From Desulfuribacillus stibiiarsenatis (GTDB lineage: Bacteria; Bacillota; Bacilli; Desulfuribacillales; Desulfuribacillaceae): 64,000 nucleotides of DNA. A program made the position numbers and the translations under genes. The notes under the pieces are model-generated. The model was not told the origin of the DNA. It made no database searches and saw only the letters and a list, made by a program, of their open reading frames with translations. Every line of letters begins with the position of its first letter. The first letter of the stretch is position 1. This document shows positions 18,425 through 28,245 of the stretch, piece after piece. Where the stretch lies: positions 169,717 to 233,716 of the forward strand of contig NZ_MJAT01000035.1 in NCBI RefSeq assembly GCF_001742305.1. The letters run 5' to 3'.

Positions 18425-19231
18425 ATGAAAGAAGAGCAAAAAAATTACCCGAAAATAGCAAAAAACACCACTAAAGTGACACGCAAAAAACTTGTAATAA
18501 CCTCTATGTTGGGCGCGTTAGGCTTAGTTATGGGAGAATTAATTAGACGCGGTAATGATAGAGACCCAGTAATAGCAAAAGTCGATACGAGTATGAGCAA
18601 GTATGGTATGGTAATTGATTTAGACCGTTGTATTGGTTGCAATGCATGTACAATCGCATGTAAGCAGGAAAACAATACCCCTCCAGAAATTCATTATAAT
18701 GTTGTCATAGAAAAAGAAGAAGGTACTTTTCCGCACGTTAGAAAAATGTTTTTGCCGAGAATTTGTATGCAATGCGATAAACCGCCATGTGTTAAAGTAT
18801 GCCCTGTAGGTGCCACTCGTAAGCGAAATAACGGGATTGTTGATATTGATTATGCTACATGCATAGGTTGTAGATATTGCATGACGGCTTGTCCGTATGG
18901 TGCAAGGAGCTTTGATTTTGGTGTCAATTATTACAAGGAGCCTACGCAGTTTGAGTCATCTGTATATTATGAGTATGAAAATACTTATATACGAGAAAAA
19001 GGAGAAGCTCCACAGAACAATGTACGAAAGTGCCATTATTGTTCACATAGACTTCAACAGGGGAAAAAGCCTGCTTGTGTGACGGTGTGCTTAGGAAAGG
19101 CGCGCATATTTGGCGATTTAAATGATAAAGACAGTATAATATCTCGAGTAGTAACAAAGAGTTGGGGATTGAAAAATAATTTAGGCACGGAACCCAGAAC
19201 TCGTTATCTAGGTGAAAGGAGAGAGATATAA
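18425..19231 (+). CDS. Four-cluster ferredoxin subunit of the first molybdo-reductase
   Basis: Electron-transfer subunit (NrfC/PsrB/TtrB type), 268 residues. Four cysteine groups are visible: CIGCNACTIACKQEN, CMQCDKPPCVKVCPVGA, CIGCRYCMTACPYGA and CHYCSHRLQQGKKPACVTVC, enough for four [4Fe-4S] clusters. The N-terminus (TRKKLVITSMLGALGLVMG) is a hydrophobic leader without a strict twin arginine, so it may anchor the protein or travel with the Tat substrate. The stop overlaps the next ATG (TAATG). It links the NrfD quinol oxidase and the catalytic subunit. Confidence 0.93.
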   Translation: MKEEQKNYPKIAKNTTKVTRKKLVITSMLGALGLVMGELIRRGNDRDPVIAKVDTSMSKYGMVIDLDRCIGCNACTIACKQENNTPPEIHYNVVIEKEEGTFPHVRKMFLPRICMQCDKPPCVKVCPVGATRKRNNGIVDIDYATCIGCRYCMTACPYGARSFDFGVNYYKEPTQFESSVYYEYENTYIREKGEAPQNNVRKCHYCSHRLQQGKKPACVTVCLGKARIFGDLNDKDSIISRVVTKSWGLKNNLGTEPRTRYLGERREI

Positions 19232-20469
19232 TGAATCACTCTAACAAAGTATGGTGGTTTTTATTCTCTTCGATAGCCATAATGGCATTTTTCTTTATGT
19301 ATATACGTATTAATGAAGGACTTTCGTTCACAAACCTAAATAATGTAGTTGGTTGGGGCCTTTGGGTTACATTTTACGTTTATTTTCTTGGCATTAGTGT
19401 TGGCTTATTTTTAATTTATGGAATTTATATTATATTTCAGTTACAAAATTTTCGAAAAATTGCCATCGTCGCTCTGTATTCCTCGTTAATAACGTTAGTA
19501 ACAGGGATGCTATTTATATTTATTGACATAGGACATTTAGGTAGGTTTTGGACGGTTTTTATCAATCGTAATATTAGTTCTATATTGTCTTGGGAACTAC
19601 ATCTTTATGTAATATATTTCACAACAATAGTACTACTTTTAATTTTAGAAAATTGGCATTATATAGAAGAGAAACTATTGCAGCATCGATTGAAAGCGAA
19701 GATTAACGAGCATAAAGGTACGGTTATAAAATATATCACGTATTTGGGGATTCCGTTAGCAATTGCTGTTCATGGTGGAACGGGTGCTTTGTTTGCTGTA
19801 ATTAAGGCACGCGTATTCTGGAACTCGGCAATTTTTCCAATCGTATTTCTGATTTCCGCAGTGCTGTCAGGAGTTGCTTTCTTGATTTTCTTATTGGGGT
19901 GTTTTCGAAAGCTAACAATAACCAAAGAACAACAGCGGTTAGTTAGTTTAACCTTTTTGTTTCTCTTAATCATAGACTTCATTACGGTAATGATGCAGTT
20001 TTTTGTACATTATTATTCTGACATTAGCGATGGCAAGGCTGTAATTAATTTACTTGTAATCGGCGATTATGCCAAATCATTTTGGCTAGGTCAGATAGGA
20101 ATCGGTATCATTCTAACATTAGTACTGTTTGGCGTGTATTGGCTATTCACAAAAAGAAATCTAACAATACTATGGTGTAGTGCGATTACATGTTTAATTG
20201 GAATCTGGTTTATCCGTATGAATTTTATCGCGCCTGCGTTAAGTGTTCCATTGATTGAAGGTTTATCAGAAAGTATTTACCGATCTGCTGAATCGTTTAA
20301 GTACAAGCCAAGCTTCATGGAATGGATGTACAGTTATTTCATAATTTTATCAGGAATTATTATATTTTTGTTTGGAGTGCACAAGATTCCGGCTGTTCAT
20401 GAAGCCATATACAAACAATCGATAGAGGATGTGATTGATGATGGTACGAATGAATCTCTCCCATTGTAG
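19231..20469 (+). CDS. NrfD/PsrC-like quinol-oxidising membrane anchor (first set)
   Basis: Polytopic protein of 412 residues with about nine hydrophobic helices. It matches the NrfD/PsrC family, which oxidises menaquinol and passes electrons to the ferredoxin subunit. Shared landmarks with the second copy at 23.7 kb are GWGLWVTFYVYFLGISVG, DIGHLGRFW, SILSWELHLY, and VHGGTGALFAVIKAR. AAGGAGAG precedes the ATG. The end overlaps the catalytic gene by about 30 bases, showing tight coupling. Confidence 0.9.
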   Translation: MNHSNKVWWFLFSSIAIMAFFFMYIRINEGLSFTNLNNVVGWGLWVTFYVYFLGISVGLFLIYGIYIIFQLQNFRKIAIVALYSSLITLVTGMLFIFIDIGHLGRFWTVFINRNISSILSWELHLYVIYFTTIVLLLILENWHYIEEKLLQHRLKAKINEHKGTVIKYITYLGIPLAIAVHGGTGALFAVIKARVFWNSAIFPIVFLISAVLSGVAFLIFLLGCFRKLTITKEQQRLVSLTFLFLLIIDFITVMMQFFVHYYSDISDGKAVINLLVIGDYAKSFWLGQIGIGIILTLVLFGVYWLFTKRNLTILWCSAITCLIGIWFIRMNFIAPALSVPLIEGLSESIYRSAESFKYKPSFMEWMYSYFIILSGIIIFLFGVHKIPAVHEAIYKQSIEDVIDDGTNESLPL

Positions 20470-22699
20470 TCGGAAGCAATTTATCAGGGGTACGGTATCT
20501 TTAGGGGCATCCTTTTTGGTTGGTAAGAACTTGACGGTGAATGCCAATGAACCTCAGATCATTGAGGAGAAACAGGTCGCCACATGCTGTCATATGTGCG
20601 GTGGTGGAACTGGGGTTATTGCCACAGTTAGAAATGGAGTTGTAGCAGGATTAGAACCGAATGTTCATAACCCAATTGGAGTTTGCAATGTAGCGGACAG
20701 TTATGAAAATAACAGCCAATATGGTGGAGCTATGTGTCCAAAAGGATTATCCGGGATTATGGCTTTATATGATCCTGACCGAATAACGAAGCCGTTGATG
20801 CGAACGAATCCAGAGAAAGGAATTGGCGTTGACCCTAAATGGCGTGAAATTAGTTGGGACGAAGCCCTTTCTGAGATAACAACTGAATTACGAAAGCTAC
20901 TAGAGGATGAACGTCCGGAGGCGTTAATTACCGTTTCGGAAAATTCGCTAGTTACTGATATACAAAAAGATTTTTGTAAGCTGTTTGGAACACCCAATGC
21001 TGGTTTTCATACAAATATATGTAGTGCGACTCGTAAGGGAGCGGCAAAAGCCGTTTTAGGTGTAGACGAACCACTTGGGGACTATCAGAATAGTAAATAT
21101 ATGTTACTTTTTGGCTGGAATCCATTGTCCGCTGTTAAATGGTCACATTTACCGCAAATTATTTTGAACGGGAAGCAAAACGGCGCAAAGTTAGTGGTAA
21201 TTGACCCTCGATATAGTGAAACAGCAGCAAAGGCAGACGTGTGGCATCCTATCACCCCTGGAACGGACGGGGCCCTCGCCCTTGCTATGGCCCATGTAAT
21301 TATAAACGCTAAGATTTATGATGAAGAGTTTATAAACAATTGGACGACGGGATTTTCGGAATATCAGAAATACGTTCAAGATAAAACTCCAGAATGGGCT
21401 GAAAAAATTTGCGGTGTCTCGGCGAATGATATTCGAAAATTAGCTATCGATTTTGCATCGAATCAACCTGCGATTGCAGATGCATGGATTGGGCCTGGGC
21501 AGCAATCGAACGGTTTTAATGCGATACGTGCTGTTTTTTTGTTAAATGTCTTAGTAGGTAGTGTAGACAAAAAAGGCGGTATGTTGTTAACGAAGGAATT
21601 ACAATTGGGTCCATCAATGATTAACAAGTCTTCTTCAAATATCAAGCGCTACGATCAACTAGAAAAGTATCCCTTTGGTCATAAGTCAGGAGTATATGTA
21701 GAAACATTTAGACAGCTAGCACAGCAAAATGGACCATATCCAGTGGATGCTGCAATCATTACCATGAGCAACCCTGTGTTATCAGTACCGAATACGTTAC
21801 AGGTAATCGAGGGCTTGAAACGGCTAAAATTCATTACCGTAATTGATAATTATTTAAGCGAGACGGCGTTAATGGCAGATATTGTATTGCCAGGAACAAC
21901 ATATTTAGAACGATTTGGTCTTGTAACTAGGGGTATTCACTGGCAGTATGTAGCACTGCGACAGCCTGTGAAACAACCATTGTATGGACAACTATCAGAG
22001 TCAGATATTTTTATCGAATTAGCTAAACGGCTACATTTGCGGGATGACAATGGTAATTTACCATTTGAAGAGATTGGCTATTTACAGTATCTGGATTATC
22101 GTTTACGCGGGAGTATAGCGAATATCTCGTTAGAGGAGTTACAGGAATTGCCAGGAGCTGTTTGGCGTTCTGAGCAAGAAACGCCGTATCGGCAGTATGT
22201 AACGGAACCTATCCAAACAGAATCAGGGAAATTCCAATTCGTTTTAGATAAAGAGAAGTATGCAGAGATGCCCCATATTCTATTGCCTGAATACCATAGG
22301 CGGATATGGGAGCCTGATGATAAATATCCGTTTTATTTACTATCATGGAAACATGTAACACATACACATTCTCGCACACAAAACAATCCTTATTTGTCAG
22401 AGCTAAAAGATTACAACCATCTCTATATAAATCCCGACACTGGGAAATCGATGGGTTTCGAAGATGGGGATGAAGTACGTGTAACTTCACCATATGGAAG
22501 TTTGCGAGCAAATTTAAAGTTCAGCGCAAGCATGCATCCTAAAGTAGTAGGCACAGATTGGGGCTTTGGCCATTGGGGATTCGGTGATTACGCAAAAGGG
22601 AAAGGGTTCGCAGTTAATAAACTAAATGACTTTATCGTAGATCAAGTAACTGGTCAAGCAGCGCATAAGGAAATATGTGTTAAAATAGAAAGGTTTTAA
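20438..22699 (+). CDS. Molybdopterin oxidoreductase catalytic subunit, PsrA/PhsA-like (first set)
   Basis: Catalytic subunit of the DMSO-reductase superfamily, 753 residues, the size of polysulfide/thiosulfate reductases. A Tat-like leader reads SRKQFIRGTVSLGASFLVG (RK instead of RR). The FS0 cluster motif is odd: Cys51, Cys54 and Cys100 (MCPKGL) are present, but the third ligand position is Thr58 in CHMCGGGTGV. The molybdenum ligand is probably Cys195 (NICSATRKG after FGTPNAGFH). The C-terminal molybdopterin-binding domain ends with GFGHWGFGDYAKG. ATG 20438 follows AGAGGA. Gene order B-C-A matches ttrBCA. The substrate is not readable; polysulfide, thiosulfate or another anion is possible. 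Confidence 0.88.
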   Translation: MMVRMNLSHCSRKQFIRGTVSLGASFLVGKNLTVNANEPQIIEEKQVATCCHMCGGGTGVIATVRNGVVAGLEPNVHNPIGVCNVADSYENNSQYGGAMCPKGLSGIMALYDPDRITKPLMRTNPEKGIGVDPKWREISWDEALSEITTELRKLLEDERPEALITVSENSLVTDIQKDFCKLFGTPNAGFHTNICSATRKGAAKAVLGVDEPLGDYQNSKYMLLFGWNPLSAVKWSHLPQIILNGKQNGAKLVVIDPRYSETAAKADVWHPITPGTDGALALAMAHVIINAKIYDEEFINNWTTGFSEYQKYVQDKTPEWAEKICGVSANDIRKLAIDFASNQPAIADAWIGPGQQSNGFNAIRAVFLLNVLVGSVDKKGGMLLTKELQLGPSMINKSSSNIKRYDQLEKYPFGHKSGVYVETFRQLAQQNGPYPVDAAIITMSNPVLSVPNTLQVIEGLKRLKFITVIDNYLSETALMADIVLPGTTYLERFGLVTRGIHWQYVALRQPVKQPLYGQLSESDIFIELAKRLHLRDDNGNLPFEEIGYLQYLDYRLRGSIANISLEELQELPGAVWRSEQETPYRQYVTEPIQTESGKFQFVLDKEKYAEMPHILLPEYHRRIWEPDDKYPFYLLSWKHVTHTHSRTQNNPYLSELKDYNHLYINPDTGKSMGFEDGDEVRVTSPYGSLRANLKFSASMHPKVVGTDWGFGHWGFGDYAKGKGFAVNKLNDFIVDQVTGQAAHKEICVKIERF

Positions 22700-22723
22700 A
22701 CAAATATCATCTAAGGGAAAACC

Positions 22724-22748
22724 CTGATAAAATATCAGGGTTTTTTTT
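22724..22748 (+). terminator. Terminator between the two reductase sets
   Basis: CCTGATA (22724-22730) pairs with TATCAGG (22734-22740), followed by eight T. It allows the second set to be expressed separately. Confidence 0.85.
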
Positions 22749-22796
22749 ATTTTTTAACGAATTAATTTAAAGGTTCCCCGAATATGAAATTAATTC

Positions 22797-22814
22797 ATAA
22801 TTGTATACAATTAT
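22797..22814 (+). promoter_or_regulatory. 18-bp perfect palindrome before the second reductase set
   Basis: ATAATTGTA followed directly by TACAATTAT, 45 bases before the ferredoxin start. Candidate binding site for one of the NarL-type regulators or another dimeric protein. Confidence 0.45.
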
Positions 22815-22858
22815 TTCAGAACCAATATATATTTTTTAACTTAACGGAGGTGATTGCA

Positions 22859-23731
22859 ATGGAAGATAAGAAAAAGCCGAAGCATTTTAGAAAAGACATT
22901 ATCAAAAAGGGTTTACTTGTAGGAGGGGGACTCTTAGTAGCCAATGAATTGCTAACAGTGGAGCCTCTTATCAATGCAGCAGAAGCAAATACAACAACAA
23001 GTGTTAAACCTGTACCAAATTCGCTATCGCAGGAAGACAATATCATCCGTATGCAAAGAGAATTACATCAGGCTCTAGAAAAACCGATTGATCAAGTTCA
23101 TTGGGTAATGGTGATTGATCAGAAAAAATGTGTTGCTTGTGATGGATGTACAGTTTCCTGTATCTCTGAAAACGCATTGCCACCAGGTGTGGTATATCGA
23201 CCGGTTATCAAAGAAGAGGTTGGGACGTATCCGAATGTTAGAAGAAAGTTTACACCACGTCCTTGTATGCACTGTGAAAATCCAGCCTGTGTGAAAGTAT
23301 GTCCAATCGCAGCAACATATAAACGAGAAGACGGTATCGTATCCATTGATTATGATAAGTGTTTAGGATGTCGTTATTGCATTACAGCATGTCCATATGG
23401 AGCTAGAAGCTTTGACTGGGGTGAGCATCACACAGATAATACACCAGAGGTTATGCCATATGAGATGGAGCCAGGGTACGAATATGGTGAAGCAAGAACT
23501 CGTTCGAAGGGAGTATCACCTGTAGGAAATGCTCGTAAATGTCATTTCTGTGTTCACCGATTACAAAATGGTATGTTACCTAGCTGCGTGACGACTTGTA
23601 TCGGAAGAGCAACATATTTTGGAGATTTGAATAACTCAAAAGGCTTAGTTGCAAGTTTAGTAGGTAGCCCGAGAGCTACAAGATTATTAGAAAAACTAGG
23701 CACAAAACCAAGTGTGTACTATCTAACATAG
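22859..23731 (+). CDS. Four-cluster ferredoxin subunit of the second molybdo-reductase
   Basis: Electron-transfer subunit of 290 residues, a paralogue of the protein at 18.4 kb. I start at ATG 22859, seven bases after GGAGG. After a leader-like segment ([19 protein letters not shown]) come [47 protein letters not shown] and [20 protein letters not shown], so four [4Fe-4S] clusters are likely. It is first in a B-C-A operon and should bridge the NrfD anchor at 23.7 kb and the large subunit at 25 kb. Confidence 0.93.
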   Translation: MEDKKKPKHFRKDIIKKGLLVGGGLLVANELLTVEPLINAAEANTTTSVKPVPNSLSQEDNIIRMQRELHQALEKPIDQVHWVMVIDQKKCVACDGCTVSCISENALPPGVVYRPVIKEEVGTYPNVRRKFTPRPCMHCENPACVKVCPIAATYKREDGIVSIDYDKCLGCRYCITACPYGARSFDWGEHHTDNTPEVMPYEMEPGYEYGEARTRSKGVSPVGNARKCHFCVHRLQNGMLPSCVTTCIGRATYFGDLNNSKGLVASLVGSPRATRLLEKLGTKPSVYYLT

Positions 23732-23746
23732 TAGGAGGTGGAATCA

Positions 23747-25018
23747 TTGAAACGTCTTTACTTTTTATTGATTGGTTTATTTTCTTTAGTTGGATTATGG
23801 GCAATTTACTATAGATTAACAGAAGGTTTAACGATGACAGCGCTAACTAGTAATGTAAGTTGGGGACTGTGGGTGGTATTCTATATCTTTTTTATTGGTC
23901 TATCAGCAGGGTCATTCCTTTTATCGACAATGGTATATGTATTTGGAATGAAGCAATTTGAGAAAATTGGTAAGTTGGCATTAGTATCAGCGTTCTTCGC
24001 TTTATTAGGAGGTTTGCTATTCGTTTTTATAGATTTAGGACATCCAGAGAGATTCTGGCATGCACTAGCGTATAGACAACTAGGATCTATATTATCGTGG
24101 GAAATCCATTTCTACCTCTTATACATGGCAATCATAGTGGCGGAATTATGGTACTTACTTCGTGAAGATGCGGCGAGATTAGTTGCTACTACTTCAGGAG
24201 TAAAACAAACATTTTTAAAAGCAGTAACATTAGGATACAAAATTCCAAATAGCCAGCAGAAACTAGCTGCTGATCGTGCTAAATCCCATAAATGGATGAA
24301 GATATTAGGAGTTGTTGGCATTCCAACGGCAATCGGTGTTCACGCTGGAACAGGATCGTTGTTCGCAGTAGTTATGGCGAAACATGTTTGGAATACGGCA
24401 TTAACACCAATTATATTTTTAGTATCGGCACTCGTGTCTGGAGCAGCGCTAATGATGATTTTATATGCATTCTTAGTAGATAAAAACCGACAAGATAAGA
24501 GTATGTTACAGAGCCTAGAAAGCTTACTGATATTATTTATTGCCGTTGATTTATTACTGGTTGCAGCTGAATACGTAGTGGGGTTATACAATTATGTCCC
24601 AGATGAGAGAGGAATTCTTCTTGATATGCTATTTGGGGAACGCTGGTATATCTTCTGGCTAGGACAAATTACCTTAGGAGCGATAATTCCAATTGCTTTG
24701 CTGAGCAAGAGTAATAAGAGCTCAAAAGTCTACGGCCTAGCAGGGATATCGACAATTCTTGGTATCCTGTGTGTCCGCTGGAACTTAGTCGTACCAGCAT
24801 ACCTAAAACCACAATTGTATGGACTGGATGAAGCTTATGTCAACAGTCGCTTGCTATATGAATATACACCAAACATGATGGAATGGGTGGTAAGTTTTGG
24901 ACTAATTTCGATTGTAGTACTATTATTTAGTTGGGCTTTAAACCTACTACCAATTATGGAGAATAAGGAGGTTGAACATAGCTATGAACAAACAGCCGAA
25001 AGAGTGCACGCTATCTAG
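23747..25018 (+). CDS. NrfD/PsrC-like quinol-oxidising membrane anchor (second set)
   Basis: Polytopic protein of about 423 residues, paralogous to 19231-20469 with the same landmarks: WGLWVVFYIFFIGLSAGS, DLGHPERFWHA, SILSWEIHFY, VHAGTGSLFAVVMAK. I start at TTG 23747, eight bases after AGGAGG; the GTG at 23738 overlaps that site. It should take electrons from menaquinol for the second reductase. Its end overlaps the catalytic subunit by 35 bases. Confidence 0.9.
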   Translation: MKRLYFLLIGLFSLVGLWAIYYRLTEGLTMTALTSNVSWGLWVVFYIFFIGLSAGSFLLSTMVYVFGMKQFEKIGKLALVSAFFALLGGLLFVFIDLGHPERFWHALAYRQLGSILSWEIHFYLLYMAIIVAELWYLLREDAARLVATTSGVKQTFLKAVTLGYKIPNSQQKLAADRAKSHKWMKILGVVGIPTAIGVHAGTGSLFAVVMAKHVWNTALTPIIFLVSALVSGAALMMILYAFLVDKNRQDKSMLQSLESLLILFIAVDLLLVAAEYVVGLYNYVPDERGILLDMLFGERWYIFWLGQITLGAIIPIALLSKSNKSSKVYGLAGISTILGILCVRWNLVVPAYLKPQLYGLDEAYVNSRLLYEYTPNMMEWVVSFGLISIVVLLFSWALNLLPIMENKEVEHSYEQTAERVHAI

Positions 25019-28000
25019 ACGCGATTTTTTCAAGACAAGTGCTTTTTTAGGTGGAACTGGATTCCTAGCAACAACTTTTCCGCTAGCCACGAAAAGTTAT
25101 GCTAGCCAGTTAACATCTAAAAACGAATATCCATATACAAATTCAGAGAACATACTATACTCATCTTGTTTGCAATGTACAACGGCTTGTAGTATAAAGA
25201 CAAAAATTCATGATGGTGTAGTTATGAAGATTGACGGAAACCCGTATAGTCCCATGACATTCGCTAAAAACATACCATACGAATTATCACCTGAAGACGT
25301 GACTCATATAGATGGCAAGTTATGTGCTAAAGGGCAAGCAGGGATTCAACATGTTTATGACCCTTACCGTGTCAGAAAGGTATTAAAAAGAAATGGCCCT
25401 AGAGGCTCTAATGAATGGATTACAATTCCATTCGATCAAGCTATCGAGGAAATTGTCAATGGTGGCAAACTCTTTAGTGCCATCGGAGAAGATAGAGAAG
25501 TAGAAGGTCTGAAAGATATTTACACTCTAAGAGACGCCAAAGTTGCGAAAGAAATGGCAGCGGATATTGCTAAGATACGAAAAAAAGAAATGACTGTAAA
25601 AGAGTTTCAAGATAAGCATCGTGACAATCTGCACGTTTTAATCGATCCTGAACACCCAGATAAAGGGCCGAAAAACAACCAATTCTTATTCCAGGTTGGT
25701 AGAATACACAACGGTCGCAAAGAATTCACAACTCGATTTGTAAAAGATTCATTTGGGAGTGTCAACTGGATTGAGAAAACTACTCTTTGTAGTCAAACAG
25801 TTAATAAGGCTTGGACTAAATCAACAAGCACATTTGAAAATGGCAAATGGACTGGTGGAGTTAAAACACCGCGTCCTGATCATGCGAATACGGAATTTTT
25901 AATTGTATTCGGCTCAATAATATTTGAAGCAAACTATGGACCTGTTCAACAATCGGAGCCAATTACAGAAGGTCTAGAAAGTGGACGATTGAAACTAGCA
26001 GTTGTTGATCCACGAATGACAAAAGTTGCGTCAAAAGCTTGGAAATGGGTTCCAATGAAACCAGGTGGTGACGGAGCATTTGGACTTGGTATGATTCGTT
26101 GGATTCTAGAAAATGAAAGATATGATAAGAACTTTCTACAAAATTCAACTGCGGCAGCGGCAAAGGCTGCGGGAGAGCCAGGCCTTAGCGATGCTACCTA
26201 TTTAGTAAAAATTGAAGGAGGACGCGCCACAAAACAACTCAGAGCTGATGAAATTGGAATTGGGACAAAAGATCAGTTAGTTGTTCTAGTGGATGGTAAG
26301 CCTGTAGCAGTCAATCCGAATGATTCAGAACAGATTATTCGAGGAGAATTATTTGTAGATGCGTTATTAGAAACAGGCATTCAAGTTAAAACACCGTTGC
26401 AACTAATTAAGGAACAAGCGTATTCAAAGTCTGTTGTAGAATGGGCTGAGATTGCTGGCGCAGAAGAGAAAGATATCGTTGAGCTTGCACGTGAGTTTAC
26501 ATCTTACGGGAAAAAAGCATGTGTTGAATTTAATCGTGGTGTTTACAAGCACACTAACGGCTGGCATGCTGCACAAGCATTAATAGCATTAAACATTCTC
26601 ATTGGAAATTTTGACTGGAAGGGCGGTACGGCACGTCCTGGTGGCGGCTGGACTTACGATGGTAGTAAAGAAGGACAACAATATCCTATAGGTAAGTTGC
26701 ATACCAATAAACTTTCGAGCTTTGGGATTCCGATCACGAAAGAAGGCTGGCAGTACGAAGAATCAACCCTATTTAGTGGCTACCCAGCGAAGCGTCCTTG
26801 GTACCCATTTAGTGGAAACGTTGCGCAAGAAACGTGGCCAGCCATTAACGATGAATACCCATACCCGATGAAAGCTGTATTAATAAGCTCGCATACACCT
26901 ATATATTCAATTCCTGGTGGGCAAGCACAATTAAAGACATTGTTAGATGTGAAAAAAGTTCCTTTATTAATTTCTTGTGATATCGTAATTGGTGATACAA
27001 GTATGTATGCGGACTATATTTTCCCAGATGTAACATATTTAGAGCGTTGGGGAACTCCTCAGCAATCGCATCATACTCGTGTACGATCAAGTCACGTAAG
27101 ACAGCCAGTCATTGCTCCACTAACGGATACAACAACTGTTTTCGGAGAAGAAGTACCGTTGTGTTTAGAATCGCTAATGATGGCTGTGGCAGAAAAACTG
27201 AATCTATCAGGTTTTGGTAAAGATGCATTTGCAAAAGGATCCGGTTTGTATCGCCCTGAGGATTATTACTTCAAGTTAATAACAAACATCGCCTATGGAA
27301 ATGGTCCTGGGGATGAAGTACCAGATGCGAATGAAACAGAAATGGAATTATTCCGAAAAACTCGAAGCTTTTTCCCGAAATATGTGTTTGATGAGGATCG
27401 TTGGAAAAAAACGATAACAGCAGAAGAGTGGAAAAAGTTCGTCTATATCATGAATCGCGGTGGAAGATTTCAATCCTATCAAGACTCATACGACGGTGAT
27501 TTCATAAAGAGTAAATTCAAATATACGAGATTTTATATAGAAGATGTAGCCAATGCAAGACATTCAATGACGGGCGAATACTTCTATGGCTATCCAATCT
27601 ATGAGCCAATCAAAGATTCGATGGGTAATGAAGTAAAAGATCAAGAACAATTCCAACTTGTCACCTATAAGGAGGCATGGGGAACACAATCGAGAACTAT
27701 TTCAAACTACTGGGGTCAATTGAGCATTTTACCTGAAAATTACGTGGTTATGAATAAAATGGATGCTGATGCATTAAATATTTCTGACGGCGATATGGTT
27801 AGAGTAACTTCTACAAGTAATCCAGAAGGAACACACTTGCTAGATAATGAAAAATCTAGACCAATCGTAGGTAAAGTTCAAGCGATTCAAGGAATCCGTC
27901 CAGGTGTAATAGGGATTTCTACACACTTTGGTCATTGGGGCTATGGTTCAAATGACGTAAATGTAGATAATCAGGTAATTAAAGGAGACGCGCGCAGAGG

Positions 28001-28124
28001 ACTGGGAATCCATCCAAATCCGTTGTTTAGATTGGATGAGCATCTGAACGGAACTCCCCTGAGTGAGCCAATTGGTGGTAGTGTATCGTTCTTTGATTCA
28101 CGTGTTAACATAAGAAAAGTTTAA
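24984..28124 (+). CDS. Tat-exported molybdopterin reductase large subunit, TtrA/SrrA type (second set)
   Basis: Catalytic subunit of 1046 residues. A strict Tat signal, SRRDFFKTSAFLGG, is at residues 11-24. FS0 ligands are Cys62, Cys65, Cys69 (CLQCTTACSIK) and Cys114 (KLCAKGQAG). Molybdenum ligand is probably Cys269 in NWIEKTTLCSQ. Size, GNPYSP after the FS0 motif and GGDGAFGLGMIRWILEN resemble tetrathionate reductase TtrA and selenate reductase SrrA; ArrA and the proposed antimonate reductase are in the same broad clade. Order B-C-A equals ttrBCA. ATG 24984 lies 12 bases after AAGGAGG. I would not name one substrate. Confidence 0.9.
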   Translation: MNKQPKECTLSRRDFFKTSAFLGGTGFLATTFPLATKSYASQLTSKNEYPYTNSENILYSSCLQCTTACSIKTKIHDGVVMKIDGNPYSPMTFAKNIPYELSPEDVTHIDGKLCAKGQAGIQHVYDPYRVRKVLKRNGPRGSNEWITIPFDQAIEEIVNGGKLFSAIGEDREVEGLKDIYTLRDAKVAKEMAADIAKIRKKEMTVKEFQDKHRDNLHVLIDPEHPDKGPKNNQFLFQVGRIHNGRKEFTTRFVKDSFGSVNWIEKTTLCSQTVNKAWTKSTSTFENGKWTGGVKTPRPDHANTEFLIVFGSIIFEANYGPVQQSEPITEGLESGRLKLAVVDPRMTKVASKAWKWVPMKPGGDGAFGLGMIRWILENERYDKNFLQNSTAAAAKAAGEPGLSDATYLVKIEGGRATKQLRADEIGIGTKDQLVVLVDGKPVAVNPNDSEQIIRGELFVDALLETGIQVKTPLQLIKEQAYSKSVVEWAEIAGAEEKDIVELAREFTSYGKKACVEFNRGVYKHTNGWHAAQALIALNILIGNFDWKGGTARPGGGWTYDGSKEGQQYPIGKLHTNKLSSFGIPITKEGWQYEESTLFSGYPAKRPWYPFSGNVAQETWPAINDEYPYPMKAVLISSHTPIYSIPGGQAQLKTLLDVKKVPLLISCDIVIGDTSMYADYIFPDVTYLERWGTPQQSHHTRVRSSHVRQPVIAPLTDTTTVFGEEVPLCLESLMMAVAEKLNLSGFGKDAFAKGSGLYRPEDYYFKLITNIAYGNGPGDEVPDANETEMELFRKTRSFFPKYVFDEDRWKKTITAEEWKKFVYIMNRGGRFQSYQDSYDGDFIKSKFKYTRFYIEDVANARHSMTGEYFYGYPIYEPIKDSMGNEVKDQEQFQLVTYKEAWGTQSRTISNYWGQLSILPENYVVMNKMDADALNISDGDMVRVTSTSNPEGTHLLDNEKSRPIVGKVQAIQGIRPGVIGISTHFGHWGYGSNDVNVDNQVIKGDARRGLGIHPNPLFRLDEHLNGTPLSEPIGGSVSFFDSRVNIRKV

Positions 28125-28172
28125 CGTATAAAGCCGTGAGTATGATCCCCTCTAACTCTAGCTTTAAATAAT

Positions 28173-28240
28173 AAAAATACAGCGACAAACATAAGCACTT
28201 CCTTTATGGGTAGCGTCTAGTTTGTAGGCTGTATTTTTTT
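28173..28240. terminator. Bidirectional terminator, second member of the repeated hairpin family
   Basis: AAAAATACAGC (28173-28183) pairs with GCTGTATTTTT (28228-28238). It lies between two convergent genes and has T runs on both strands. Same outer arms as the element at 11817. Confidence 0.8.
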
Positions 28241-28245
28241 GATAA

